From the NCBI GenBank assembly GCA_022600195.1, contig JAHZKX010000051.1:248001-312000 (forward strand): 64,000 nucleotides of DNA, read 5' to 3'. Shown here piece by piece: positions 18,486 to 27,141 of this stretch. Origin of the DNA: Planctomycetota bacterium (lineage in GTDB: Bacteria; Planctomycetota; Planctomycetia; Planctomycetales; Planctomycetaceae). Within the stretch, counting starts at the first letter, position 1. Every line of letters begins with the position of its first letter. The position numbers and the translations under genes were made by a program. Under the pieces are notes generated by a model that saw nothing but the letters and a program-made list of their open reading frames with translations, made no database searches and was not told the origin of the DNA.

Positions 18486-19574
18486 ATGAATCAACGATCA
18501 ACAATGCTGCAAGAGCAGACACTATCCGACCATCGGCTGCGTAGACGCGATTTTCTTTATCAAACTTTACTCGCGGGAGCTGGCGCGCTGGGAGTGTGCC
18601 GACTGGATGCTGCAGAAGACAAAATGCCTCTATTGGGGCAGGGCGCATTTCAGTATCGCCCTGTTGCGGGGTGGGGTGTGTTGGATGCAAAAACTCCTGT
18701 GAAGAACTGCAGCGCCATGGTCGTCGATGCCAAGGATCGGATCTTTCTGCTTACCGATCACCTTGATAACAATATTATCATTTATAACAAGGAGGGTCAG
18801 TTGCTCGGAAAGTGGGGCAAACGATTTCCCGGCGCGCATGGTCTGCAGATTGTGAAAGAGGGGAACCGCGAGGTTCTGTTTATTACCGACCTCAATCTGA
18901 ATCGGGTCTTCAAGACGACGCTCGATGGGGAAATATTGATGGAGTTGACCTATCCTAAATCGACGGGCAAGTATGCCAGCGCGAAAGAGTTTCGCCCCGC
19001 ATGGACACTGCATTTACCTGACGGCGATTTCTTCGTGCTGGACGGGTATGGCAAAGATTACATCATGCGTTACAACCGAGAGGGCAAGCTGTTGCATTAC
19101 TTTGGCGGGCCGGAGGGGGGCATTGCCCATTGGGGCCCGCATGGGGGAACCATTGATTCACGCGGTCCGGGTGAGCCTGAGATGGTGATTGCGATGAGTG
19201 ACCAGCAGACGATCAAACGGCTCTCGCTGGATGGCAAGCTGATCAAGGAAATTCATTTGCCCGGCTCGAATCCGCGCATGATCCAGATTGTCGGCGAGCA
19301 TATGTTCGTGCCCCATCTGGCGGACAACTGGCCTAAAGATCGTCAAAGCACTGGCTATATTTCAGTGCTGGACCGCGATTACAAAATCGTCTCGAACATC
19401 GGCGGGACCGTACCGAGTTACGGCAACGGCAAGCTAGAGCCGATGCAGCAACAAGGGGGTCTGTTCCGTCATCCGCACGATCTGGTAGTTGCCTCGGACG
19501 GCGCGATCTATGTTCCACAGTTCGCTTCCGGGAATACGTATCCGGTGAAACTGGTGCCTGAGACTTCGGCATGA
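18486..19574 (+). CDS. Tat-exported six-bladed beta-propeller (NHL-like)
   Basis: 362 residues. A twin-arginine signal (RRRDFLYQTLLAGAGALG) ends near LDAAED. The rest has repeated propeller blades: DRIFLLTDHLDNNIIIYNKE, LFITDLNLNRVFKTTLDGE, FFVLDGYGKDYIMRYNREGK and a final blade with HPHDLVVASDGAIYVPQF. This is the NHL/peptidylglycine-lyase-like propeller type common beside planctomycete sulfatases; I do not know its reaction or ligand. Translation is probably coupled to sulfatase 3, with AAGGAG six bases before ATG. It could bind or present sugar, or act as a lyase. Confidence 0.8.
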   Translation: MNQRSTMLQEQTLSDHRLRRRDFLYQTLLAGAGALGVCRLDAAEDKMPLLGQGAFQYRPVAGWGVLDAKTPVKNCSAMVVDAKDRIFLLTDHLDNNIIIYNKEGQLLGKWGKRFPGAHGLQIVKEGNREVLFITDLNLNRVFKTTLDGEILMELTYPKSTGKYASAKEFRPAWTLHLPDGDFFVLDGYGKDYIMRYNREGKLLHYFGGPEGGIAHWGPHGGTIDSRGPGEPEMVIAMSDQQTIKRLSLDGKLIKEIHLPGSNPRMIQIVGEHMFVPHLADNWPKDRQSTGYISVLDRDYKIVSNIGGTVPSYGNGKLEPMQQQGGLFRHPHDLVVASDGAIYVPQFASGNTYPVKLVPETSA

Positions 19575-19628
19575 TATCGTTCTCTAAGATGTGTTGCTTC
19601 AATGAAAAATCCCTTTCGGAATCCGTCC

Positions 19629-21773
19629 ATGAAAAAATGCCTTGACCTGATAATACTATTCTTCATCATTTCGGTTTGCATTACGCGACCCGCAGTGGCA
19701 CAAACAAAAGAGGTGTCTGCGCCCGTTGATATGCGCACGTTGACAGGCAAGGTCATGGTGGGATACCAGGGCTGGTTCAACTGTGAGGGTGACGGCGGAA
19801 AACTGGGTTGGAAACATTGGGCGCAAAACCGCAAGAAGCCATTCGGGCCGGGCAACGTGACCGTCGATCTATGGCCCGATGTTTCGGAACTGGATGCGGA
19901 TGAACGATTTGCCACGGGATTCCAACACGCCGATGGCAGCATGGCGGATGTCTTCAGCAGCGCGAACCGCAAGACCGTGCTGCGCCACTTTCGCTGGATG
20001 CGTGATTACGGAATCGACGGTGCGTTCCTGCAGCGTTTCGCGGCGGGACTTACGTCGCCGGTTCTACATCAAAATAAAGACAAAGTGCTGTCACATGTTC
20101 GTGAAGGTGCGAAACAGTCAGGGCGTGCGTATGCGGTGATGTATGATCTCAGTGGCCTGAAAGCAGGGCAGGTCAAGTGGGTGCGCGACGACTGGAGTCA
20201 GCTGCGCGATCAGCGTCAAGTGACCGACGACGCCACATATCTGCATCATGAAGGAAAGCCTTTAGTGGCTGTCTGGGGAATCGGCTTTAGTGATAATCGT
20301 CCGTATTCCCTGGGCGAGTGCTTCGAGTTGGTGAAGTGGTTGAAGTCGAGTGGCTGCTCTGTGATGGTGGGCGTGCCTTCGTTTTGGCGTGAAGGGAGGC
20401 GCGATGCCGTCAACGATCCGTTATTACATGAGATTATCAAAGCCGCCGACGTCATCAGTCCGTGGACGATTGGCCGCTATCGCTCGCCCGACGAAGCAGC
20501 GCGTCACGCGACGCGCGTCTGGGAACCCGATCAACGTTGGTGTCAAAGCGCGGAACTGGATTTTCTGCCTGTTGTATTTCCCGGATTCAGCTGGCACAAC
20601 CTGCACGGCGGAAAGCTCGATCAAATTCCGCGGCTCAGAGGTGAGTTCTTCTGGTCGCAGATCACCGCTGCGAATCAAGCGGGATGTCAAATGATTTATA
20701 TTGCGATGTTTGACGAAGTCGATGAAGGGACCGCAATATTTAAGTGTACCAATACCCCGCCGACCGCGAATGGGGGCAAGTTCACAACTTACGAAGGATT
20801 ACCCAGCGATCATTATCTCAAACTGGCGGGCAGGGCAGGGAAGCTGTTCAAAGACAAATACGTTTCGAAGTCACCTGCGAACAAAAAAACCGGTCATCGA
20901 CTGCTGATCGGCTATGGAGAAGGGTTGCTGGAGCTGGATGAGAAGAATCACACGGTCTGGCACTATCAGAATCCTGAAATTGAGCTGGTCTATGATGCGT
21001 GGAAATTAGAGAACGGGAACATCCTTTTTTCGCATCGCTTTGGCGTTCGCGAAGTCAACACTGCGAAAGAAACGGTGTGGGATTTCAAAGTAGCCCGAGA
21101 AAAAGGGAAGCAGGAAATCAATTCGTGCCAGCCTTTGAAGGGAGGCAAGACGCTGATACTTGATTGTGGCAATCAAAAACTTCTGGAGGTCAATCGCCAA
21201 AAGAAAGTGACGTTATCCATTGATCTGCCGGACGGCGGCAAAAACCCGCACAACCGGTATATGCAGGCTCGGAAAACGCCAGAGGGTACGTATTTAATTT
21301 CCTATCGCGATAAAAAGAAGATCTTAGAGCTGAACGCGGACGGTGATGTGGTCTGGCAATACGCGCTCAAGGACAACGACCGTCCTTTCACTGCTATCCG
21401 TCTGGCGAACGGGCGGACGCTGGTGCCTAATATCACGTCGAACCGCATTATTGAAATTGCCCCCGATGGCAAAACGACTTGGGAATTGAATACCAAAGAT
21501 GATTTGGGTTTTCAGATTTTGTATCCGGTCGGCGTGCACGTGCGCAAAAACGGGAACCTGGTCGTGATCAATTCCGACTATCATTATAAAAAAGGCATGA
21601 ACAATGATGTGCAGGCCTTTGAAATCAATCGCGAGAAGCAAGTGCTGTGGAAATTAATGAAAGCTGACCTTGAGAAAGACGGCAAAGTGCCCGTTGTCGA
21701 ACGCGGGACTAAAATGCCTTCGCATCATTTGCTGAGTATTCAGGTGCTGGGAGAGCCGTTCGAATTAAAATAG
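19629..21773 (+). CDS. GH71/99-like hydrolase fused to a beta-propeller
   Basis: About 714 residues. The ATG at 19629 gives a classic signal peptide (KKCLDLIILFFIISVCI, then AVAQT); an ATG at 19602 adds nine residues. The N-terminal half has GKVMVGYQGWFNCEGDGG, LRHFRWMRDYGIDGAFLQR and MIYIAMFDEVDEGTAIFK, as in GH71/GH99-like (endo-mannosidase-type) proteins. From about residue 430 repeats such as HRLLIGYGEGLLELDEKNH, ILELNADGDVVWQYAL and IIEIAPDGKTTWELN form a PQQ/arylsulfotransferase-like propeller. Secreted; likely acts with the sulfatases on a sulfated glycan. The glycosidase assignment is by family resemblance; no catalytic pair can be fixed by eye. Confidence 0.68.
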   Translation: MKKCLDLIILFFIISVCITRPAVAQTKEVSAPVDMRTLTGKVMVGYQGWFNCEGDGGKLGWKHWAQNRKKPFGPGNVTVDLWPDVSELDADERFATGFQHADGSMADVFSSANRKTVLRHFRWMRDYGIDGAFLQRFAAGLTSPVLHQNKDKVLSHVREGAKQSGRAYAVMYDLSGLKAGQVKWVRDDWSQLRDQRQVTDDATYLHHEGKPLVAVWGIGFSDNRPYSLGECFELVKWLKSSGCSVMVGVPSFWREGRRDAVNDPLLHEIIKAADVISPWTIGRYRSPDEAARHATRVWEPDQRWCQSAELDFLPVVFPGFSWHNLHGGKLDQIPRLRGEFFWSQITAANQAGCQMIYIAMFDEVDEGTAIFKCTNTPPTANGGKFTTYEGLPSDHYLKLAGRAGKLFKDKYVSKSPANKKTGHRLLIGYGEGLLELDEKNHTVWHYQNPEIELVYDAWKLENGNILFSHRFGVREVNTAKETVWDFKVAREKGKQEINSCQPLKGGKTLILDCGNQKLLEVNRQKKVTLSIDLPDGGKNPHNRYMQARKTPEGTYLISYRDKKKILELNADGDVVWQYALKDNDRPFTAIRLANGRTLVPNITSNRIIEIAPDGKTTWELNTKDDLGFQILYPVGVHVRKNGNLVVINSDYHYKKGMNNDVQAFEINREKQVLWKLMKADLEKDGKVPVVERGTKMPSHHLLSIQVLGEPFELK

Positions 21774-21907
21774 GCGTGATGACATTCACCAGCGATCTAT
21801 TGGTTTCGCTTCCCTTTTTCTTTGCTCACAGATCTTCTCTGCTTTAAAATACAGTGAGCAGTATATTCGATCTTCTGGCTACGATATCTCTTCTTAAGGA
21901 ATTTACG

Positions 21908-22618
21908 ATGCGAAGTCTGATCTTTGCCTTCCTGGTTGCCATTGCTTCACACACCTCTCCTGTCCTGGGGCAGGAAGCTGCGCCGGATGCACCCCAAAGT
22001 GTGAAGCCTGGAATCAACAAGGCATTCCTCGACCCCGATCTGGATGTTGAGAAATGGATCAAACGTTTTGAAGTCGAAAGCCGCGAAGTCTTCCGTGCCC
22101 GGACACAGATTGTGAAACAACTGAAGCTCTCTCCCGGCGACCGCATCGCCGACATTGGTACGGGCACCGGGTTGTTTGTCGAACCCTTTTCCGAAGCGGT
22201 CGGCAACAAGGGCTGGGTTTATGCCTTGGATATCGCTCCAAAATTTGTGGAACGCGTTGGGAAAATGGCAGAGATCCTCCATCTGAACAATGTCACGCCG
22301 GTACTCAGCGGACAGGACGACATTCGTCTTGCTCCCGGCTCGGTCGATGTGGCCTTTATCTGTGATGTCTATCACCATTTCGAATACCCGGCTGCTTCAC
22401 TGGCTTCAATTCGCAAGGCGCTGGTTCCCGGAGGCACACTGGTTTTGATTGATTTTGAACGGATCCCGGGAAAGTCGAGAGAGTGGACGTTGAACCATGT
22501 CCGCGCCGGGAAAGCAACATTCCGAAAAGAGATAGAGAAAGCCGGCTTCGAATTTGTGGAAGAAGCGAAAGTGCCTGCCCTCAACGAAAACTACTTCCTG
22601 CGTTTTCGGCGGAAGTAG
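21908..22618 (+). CDS. Secreted class I SAM methyltransferase
   Basis: 236 residues from the ATG at 21908, with AAGGAA about eight bases upstream. A signal peptide (LIFAFLVAIASHTSPVLGQ) puts it outside the cytoplasm, which is odd for a SAM-dependent enzyme but common in planctomycetes. Motif I is IADIGTGTGLFVEPF near residue 80; VDVAFICDVYHHFEYP is motif IV, and ALVPGGTLVLIDFERIPG is motif VI. The fold is UbiE/Methyltransf_11-like. The substrate is unknown. An upstream in-frame ATG at 21854 would hide the signal peptide and is less likely. A GC-rich hairpin follows the stop. Confidence 0.85.
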   Translation: MRSLIFAFLVAIASHTSPVLGQEAAPDAPQSVKPGINKAFLDPDLDVEKWIKRFEVESREVFRARTQIVKQLKLSPGDRIADIGTGTGLFVEPFSEAVGNKGWVYALDIAPKFVERVGKMAEILHLNNVTPVLSGQDDIRLAPGSVDVAFICDVYHHFEYPAASLASIRKALVPGGTLVLIDFERIPGKSREWTLNHVRAGKATFRKEIEKAGFEFVEEAKVPALNENYFLRFRRK

Positions 22619-22624
22619 TTGGTT

Positions 22625-22650
22625 GCGGGCGGACACATGGGCCCGCCCGC
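22625..22650. repeat. GC-rich palindromic (REP-like) hairpin
   Basis: GCGGGCGG (22625-22632) pairs perfectly with CCGCCCGC (22643-22650) around a 10-base loop, seven bases after the methyltransferase stop. No T run follows, so it is not a normal intrinsic terminator. It resembles a short intergenic palindromic repeat; no second copy was noticed in this window. Confidence 0.55.
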
Positions 22651-22743
22651 TATGCCTGGCGTGAACTCAAAGTGATTTTTGTCTTTCGTTTCCATTTCTC
22701 AGAAAACTTTGATCCAGTGGCAGCGGATTTCGTTTTCGGAGTT

Positions 22744-23955
22744 ATGACTTTAAAATGCCCCCAATGTGGCCAAACGCGGAAAGTGTTCGCTTTTAAGATT
22801 GTTTCCGATGTCTGTGAGGAGTGTGGCTACCTTCCACTGCAGACGCGGATCACTCGGTGGGTATTGCAGGCTTTATCGTTGTTTCTGCTTCTATGGGGAA
22901 TGACCCTGTTGTGGCACGCCGTCCAATTGGCGAATCAGGACTTCCTCCATTTGTTTCATCCTTCAACAACGTATGGTTATGAAAACCGGACTACATTGCT
23001 GAAGTCTTTGATTCTTTCTGCTGTGGTGGGAGTCTTCATTTGCACAATGTCGTTAATCATGTTTGACCTCGCGATGCATAGCCTCCGTGCCAAAGTCAGT
23101 AAGGTGCATGCTGTTGTAAAGCGTGTTTCTTCTAAAATGTCTATGGTTTCCCTTTCTGTTCTCTGTGTGGTCGTTGTCATTGTACCCGTCTGGGTCTGGT
23201 TCGATGCCTGTTTTCAGCCCGCGTTGTCCTGGGCACGCGTTGATCTGGGGATTCCGGATGAAGTGGGGCTGAGTTTGATCGAGTTGAACTCAATGGGGGC
23301 TGCTTTTTTATTAGATGCCGGGAAGCCAACTTACTTCCAGAAAATCCATTCCATGTCGGCACTCGGACCACGCATCTGGACGATGATATTTATTTTGTGT
23401 GTCACATCTCTATCCCTACTGCTGGGTGTGATGCACGTGGTTTTCAACGGCGACAGCAAAAAGTACATCCTTGTTTTCACAGTGACTGTGATTGGATTAG
23501 CAGCAATCGTTCATCAACGAGAGAATTTTCTCTGGTATTCGGTGAGACATCGTGTCGCAAATCATCTTCCTTTATTTCAAAACTTGCAACAAGAGTTGAA
23601 ACGGGAATGGCCGACCACATCGGGGACGCTTCCTGAAGTGGGCAAGTATTTTGCACACGAACAACGGCCCGATGAACTTTTTCTCCTTGACCCAACGTCG
23701 TATGGTGTTGCCGAATCATTAGGGGGTTCTGTGATAAAGTTGCCCGACGGAGGGTTCTCTTTTACGTTGGGGCCGCACTATTTATTTCTACTGGAATATC
23801 ATCCGCAAAAGCGTGTTCCGTTGGCGAAGGTCCAAAGCGAATTCTGGACTTCGCATCTCGTCAGATCCAGCGAAATCGAAGAGGGATGGTTCCTGACTCA
23901 ATACACGACTGTCCGGAAAGAAAAAGGGGTTGATACAAAAACTACAGAAAACTAA
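22744..23955 (+). CDS. Zinc-ribbon membrane protein, unknown function
   Basis: About 403 residues from ATG 22744; the frame is open much further upstream, but that part overlaps the methyltransferase and looks non-coding. The N-terminus is a zinc ribbon with two CxxC pairs (LKCPQCGQTRK and VCEECGYLPL). Four hydrophobic segments follow at about residues 40-60, 90-115, 140-165 and 220-260 (for example LSLFLLLWGMTLLWHAV). The C-terminal ~130 residues are soluble and contain PLFQNLQQELKREWPTTSG. I do not recognise the family; zinc-ribbon plus membrane helices is a frequent type of planctomycete hypothetical. Confidence 0.75.
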   Translation: MTLKCPQCGQTRKVFAFKIVSDVCEECGYLPLQTRITRWVLQALSLFLLLWGMTLLWHAVQLANQDFLHLFHPSTTYGYENRTTLLKSLILSAVVGVFICTMSLIMFDLAMHSLRAKVSKVHAVVKRVSSKMSMVSLSVLCVVVVIVPVWVWFDACFQPALSWARVDLGIPDEVGLSLIELNSMGAAFLLDAGKPTYFQKIHSMSALGPRIWTMIFILCVTSLSLLLGVMHVVFNGDSKKYILVFTVTVIGLAAIVHQRENFLWYSVRHRVANHLPLFQNLQQELKREWPTTSGTLPEVGKYFAHEQRPDELFLLDPTSYGVAESLGGSVIKLPDGGFSFTLGPHYLFLLEYHPQKRVPLAKVQSEFWTSHLVRSSEIEEGWFLTQYTTVRKEKGVDTKTTEN

Positions 23956-24100
23956 TCTAGCCTGTGTTTAGGTTTATTGCAGCGTCTCCAAGGCCATTTG
24001 AAACGAGTATCATAAAATGAAAAACGCTATGGTTAAATGGGATGCGCTCTAAGCTCATAAAAACCTCTGTGTCGAATCAATAACAGTCAGGAAGAATGTC

Positions 24101-24613
24101 ATGTGTAAAAATCTTATTCGGAGGGCGTTATTGGCGTTTGTGTTGATTCCGGTTATGGTAGTCGTCGGCGCGGACGAAAAACCCAAACAGGATGCTGTCT
24201 CTGAGTTCACAGGCACGTGGAGTACGATTTCCGGAACGAACTCGGTGATTTTCAGTATCAAAGACGATGGTGAAGCGGTGATGTTTCTCCTGCAAAGCGG
24301 CGCGTACAACATGGGCAATGTGCCCTGGAAGCGGGTTCCCGGAGGAATATTAATCGAAGGCTTACCCCGGTTCCGGTTCTGGAAAGGGAGGAATCGCAAC
24401 GAAGCGCGCGTTGAGATGGAAGCACTTCCGCCTGAGATGACCAGTGAAGATTGGCAGGAGTTTCCGCTTTCCTTTTTCATGCGTCGCGCGAGCAGCAAGC
24501 GTTTGCCTAAGCAGTTTCATCAGCGAAGTTTGCCGAAAAACTGGGGCAATGCGAAGCTGCCTCCCGAGTGGGATCAATCAGCGGGACGCAGACGCGTATA
24601 TCGAGAGAAATAG
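24101..24613 (+). CDS. Secreted hypothetical protein
   Basis: 170 residues. A signal peptide (RRALLAFVLIPVMVVVGADE) is followed by a small domain with FTGTWSTISGTNSVIFSIKDDGEA, which looks like a lipocalin-type or TIGR03067-like beta-sheet seen in planctomycete secreted proteins; this is only a resemblance. The C-terminus is basic and Arg-rich (GRRRVYREK). No catalytic residues stand out. It is followed 54 bases later by a small membrane protein on the same strand. Confidence 0.65.
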   Translation: MCKNLIRRALLAFVLIPVMVVVGADEKPKQDAVSEFTGTWSTISGTNSVIFSIKDDGEAVMFLLQSGAYNMGNVPWKRVPGGILIEGLPRFRFWKGRNRNEARVEMEALPPEMTSEDWQEFPLSFFMRRASSKRLPKQFHQRSLPKNWGNAKLPPEWDQSAGRRRVYREK

Positions 24614-24667
24614 GATGGATGCAAGAGGGCTGATTCGTTTTTATCTTCGCAAACAGAAGGATGTCCC

Positions 24668-24988
24668 ATGTCAACGAAAATCAAAGTCATTGCTCTTTTC
24701 ACTTCTGCCCTGGTTTGTCTGCTCTTACTGTTTCCGCCTCGCACGATGGGAACAGTAACGTCGTTGAAATCGGTTTCGCGCGGTTTTCTGTTTGGCGATG
24801 TTTATCTCACCAGTGTACCGAATGGATATCAAGCAAACGAAAAGGGCCATAATGTCCTGGTTTATACCAATGTTTTTTGTCGGATTGACGTGACCCGGCT
24901 GGTGATGGAATTGATGGTTGTTCTCTCGGTAGCCACCCTGCTCGCATTATTTTTGAATCTGCGCTCGGGTGGACCTAAGGAGCTCTGA
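24668..24988 (+). CDS. Small membrane protein, unknown
   Basis: 106 residues with AAGGA six bases before the ATG. Two hydrophobic segments, at residues ~6-24 (VIALFTSALVCLLLLFP) and ~80-98 (VMELMVVLSVATLLALFL), frame a soluble loop of about 55 residues. I do not recognise a family. It converges on the ketopantoate-reductase-like gene with seven bases between the stops. Confidence 0.6.
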   Translation: MSTKIKVIALFTSALVCLLLLFPPRTMGTVTSLKSVSRGFLFGDVYLTSVPNGYQANEKGHNVLVYTNVFCRIDVTRLVMELMVVLSVATLLALFLNLRSGGPKEL

Positions 24989-24995
24989 TTTCTGT

Positions 24996-25967
24996 TCACT
25001 TGACCGAGCTGTCCGAATCGGTGGCGGGTTCTGTCTGCTCGTCGAGATAGCGGTATAATTTGTCGATTGATGGTGTGTATATATTCGCTTTCTGTATTAG
25101 TTTTCGGAACTCATCGGCGAGGGTCTGCATTTCATCGCGTGCTTCAACCGCGTGTCCAATCTTGATGCTTGCAGTCCTGTCTTCGAGCATGCGTCTCATC
25201 AATACGAGGAGCAGTGGTTCTGGAAGCCATTGGAATATAAGGTGTTTTTTTGGCGTGATCGGGACACCGATTTTTGAGAGCACTTTGTAACCCTCGCGAA
25301 TGGCCCGCAACATCAGCAGGAGGGCATCGCGCGTGTGAGCCAGCCTTTGAATGTCTAAGTCGACCATGTACAGGGCGTTGCCTGTGGGACTGATTTCCGC
25401 AACATGCGTTTTGAGCCACGCATCCATATTTGCGCAAATCGACACGGGAAATCCGGCTGATCGAAATGTATTGGCGATGGACCTGATACGCGGTGACCGG
25501 CTGCCGTCAAGCTCGCCGATGGTCGTCGGTTGCTCCTGCTTTGCGAGAATGAGGTATCGGATGCTGTTGTTATGCGGCACAGCGGCGGCTCCGGGAAAAC
25601 CCAAAAGGACTCTTGCCTGACCAAGGGCTTCAACCATTTCTTCGGCACCTGCGGCGTTGTTGCCTAAGAACATCACACTGGGTGTCTGCTGGTTTCTGGC
25701 CAGAATCGGCAATGCCTCCCTGACATGATTCCTGGGCAAAAAAACCAGCACCAGCTCGTAGGCATCCTCGGGTTCAAGAGACGCGACCGTTTTCACGTGC
25801 GTTGTGGTCTGTCTCCCACTGCCGAATTCTTCGAGAACAATCCCCTGCTCACGAATGTTTTGCAGACGCTTGCCTCTCGCCAGCAGGGAAACGTCCTCTC
25901 CCGCTTCTTTTAGCAGTGCCGCGTAAAGACTTCCCATGTTGCCAGCACCGTAAACCAGGATTTTCAT
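24996..25967 (-). CDS. Ketopantoate reductase-family (ApbA/PanE) protein
   Basis: 323 residues. The N-terminal Rossmann motif ILVYGAGNMGSLYAALLKEAG binds NADP; LVLVFLPRNHVREALPIL and VMFLGNNAAGAEEMVEAL continue the PanE pattern, and DAWLKTHVAEISPTGNALYM contains the Lys region of the C-terminal helical domain. PanE makes pantoate for coenzyme A; many paralogues act on other substrates. The C-terminal half departs from true PanE (HLIFQWLPEPLLLVLMRRML is unusual), so I leave out a gene symbol. The ICMT-like methyltransferase and rhodanese genes lie upstream on the same strand. Confidence 0.75.
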   Translation of the reverse strand: MKILVYGAGNMGSLYAALLKEAGEDVSLLARGKRLQNIREQGIVLEEFGSGRQTTTHVKTVASLEPEDAYELVLVFLPRNHVREALPILARNQQTPSVMFLGNNAAGAEEMVEALGQARVLLGFPGAAAVPHNNSIRYLILAKQEQPTTIGELDGSRSPRIRSIANTFRSAGFPVSICANMDAWLKTHVAEISPTGNALYMVDLDIQRLAHTRDALLLMLRAIREGYKVLSKIGVPITPKKHLIFQWLPEPLLLVLMRRMLEDRTASIKIGHAVEARDEMQTLADEFRKLIQKANIYTPSIDKLYRYLDEQTEPATDSDSSVK

Positions 25968-25988
25968 GCTGCTTTACCCTCATCAGTG

Positions 25989-26699
25989 TTACCAGATGCC
26001 CGGGATCAAGCGAAAACGCACCCGCTTTGTGTAATCCGTGTAGCCCGGTAGTTCTGCTCTGAGTGTACGATCTTCAAGAGCCGTGCGGATCACAATCCCG
26101 ATTAGAGAGAGTAGTGTTGGGACGAAGGCCCACGCCGACGCAAGCAGAAGAGGTGTCGAGAGTACCCAACACAAGAAACCAACATAACCGGGGTGACGTA
26201 GATAAGCATAGGGTCCCGTGTCAATTACGCGATGACCGCGGTCGGTCTGAATGCGGACCGTCTTCTCGAAAAACGGGTTCACGACCATCGACCACGTGAG
26301 TAGTGCCGAGCCGAGAACGAAGAGCACCAGGCCAATCGACCATGCCATTTCGGTCAATCTTGAGCTGCCGTCTCGAAACTCAAGTCCGGCAATAATGTAA
26401 ATCGCGATGATCAGAGGTGCGAACAATGCGGCCCAGACTTTGTCCCAGGTCTTCGTTCCTTTGCTGAAACGCATTCGTGCCGCGATCAACTCAGGATTCC
26501 AGAGTTGCATGCAGGCCCAGGTGATGACAAGGTTTATGACCAGGAGACCTACATAGATCCAGCCGAGTATCCAATCCAGTCGACCCGCGGGAACAAAGAG
26601 CAGCACTGCAAAGAAGACTGTCGTTCCCACGACGGCCAGCCCAACGAGGGTTGGCGACACAGGTTCCAGGGAGTCGGAGCGCGTCTCCAAGTCGACCAT
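25989..26699 (-). CDS. ICMT-like membrane methyltransferase
   Basis: About 236 residues from the ATG at 26699, which has AAGGAA twelve bases upstream; a longer frame to 26786 would overlap the rhodanese stop. Five or six membrane segments are visible, the first two at residues ~20-42 and ~48-70. The C-terminal motif GPYAYLRHPGYVGFLCWVLS is the RHPxY signature of the isoprenylcysteine carboxyl methyltransferase/PEMT family, which uses SAM at the membrane. The natural substrate is not predictable: bacterial members modify lipids, thiols or small molecules. It sits 21 bases upstream of the PanE-like gene and probably shares its transcript. Confidence 0.85.
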   Translation of the reverse strand: MVDLETRSDSLEPVSPTLVGLAVVGTTVFFAVLLFVPAGRLDWILGWIYVGLLVINLVITWACMQLWNPELIAARMRFSKGTKTWDKVWAALFAPLIIAIYIIAGLEFRDGSSRLTEMAWSIGLVLFVLGSALLTWSMVVNPFFEKTVRIQTDRGHRVIDTGPYAYLRHPGYVGFLCWVLSTPLLLASAWAFVPTLLSLIGIVIRTALEDRTLRAELPGYTDYTKRVRFRLIPGIW

Positions 26700-26757
26700 T
26701 TCGGAGTGTTCCTTGTCTCGTGAAATTACAAGACAGTCGCTGACTTCTATTCTGTTT

Positions 26758-27141
26758 TCATTTTGCTTTTTGAAAACCGGATTCAATCAGTTCTTCGTAG
26801 CCCTGTGGGAGGGGTTGGACTTTATCGTTATATTTTTTCAGAAGGCTCGCGGCGATTTTGGCACGAAAACCGACGGCACAGTGAAGATATACAACTTTAT
26901 CTTGAGGTAATTTTTTTTGTTCTTCTTTAGAAATCCCATCCTGCAAGCTGCTGAGTGGTAAAAAAATCGCCCCTTTGACATGACCCGCATTCCATTCGTC
27001 CTGTTCTCTGACATCAACAAGCACGGCTTTATTGCTTTCGATGTTTTTTTTAATCGTCGTCAGAGAATCTCTCGTATGCTCGGCAGCAAAACTGAGGGAT
27101 GTAATGCTCGCGAATAAGATAATCGTGCAGGTCCACTTCAT
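26758..27141 (-). CDS. Exported rhodanese-like protein
   Basis: 127 residues. A signal peptide (CTIILFASITSLSFAAEH) precedes a single rhodanese domain: VLVDVREQDEWNAGHVKGAIFLPL and VVYLHCAVGFRAKIAASLL. The active-site loop is CAVGFR, with the catalytic Cys and the loop Arg present. Such proteins transfer sulfane sulfur or bind thiosulfate in the periplasm. The sulfur donor is unknown. It stands head-on to a G/T-rich non-coding stretch and is first in a three-gene leftward group. Confidence 0.9.
   Translation of the reverse strand: MKWTCTIILFASITSLSFAAEHTRDSLTTIKKNIESNKAVLVDVREQDEWNAGHVKGAIFLPLSSLQDGISKEEQKKLPQDKVVYLHCAVGFRAKIAASLLKKYNDKVQPLPQGYEELIESGFQKAK

Noticed and set aside
22483..22743. 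Upstream extension of the zinc-ribbon membrane protein
   Set aside because: The extension overlaps the methyltransferase gene and the REP-like hairpin; its sequence is not protein-like.
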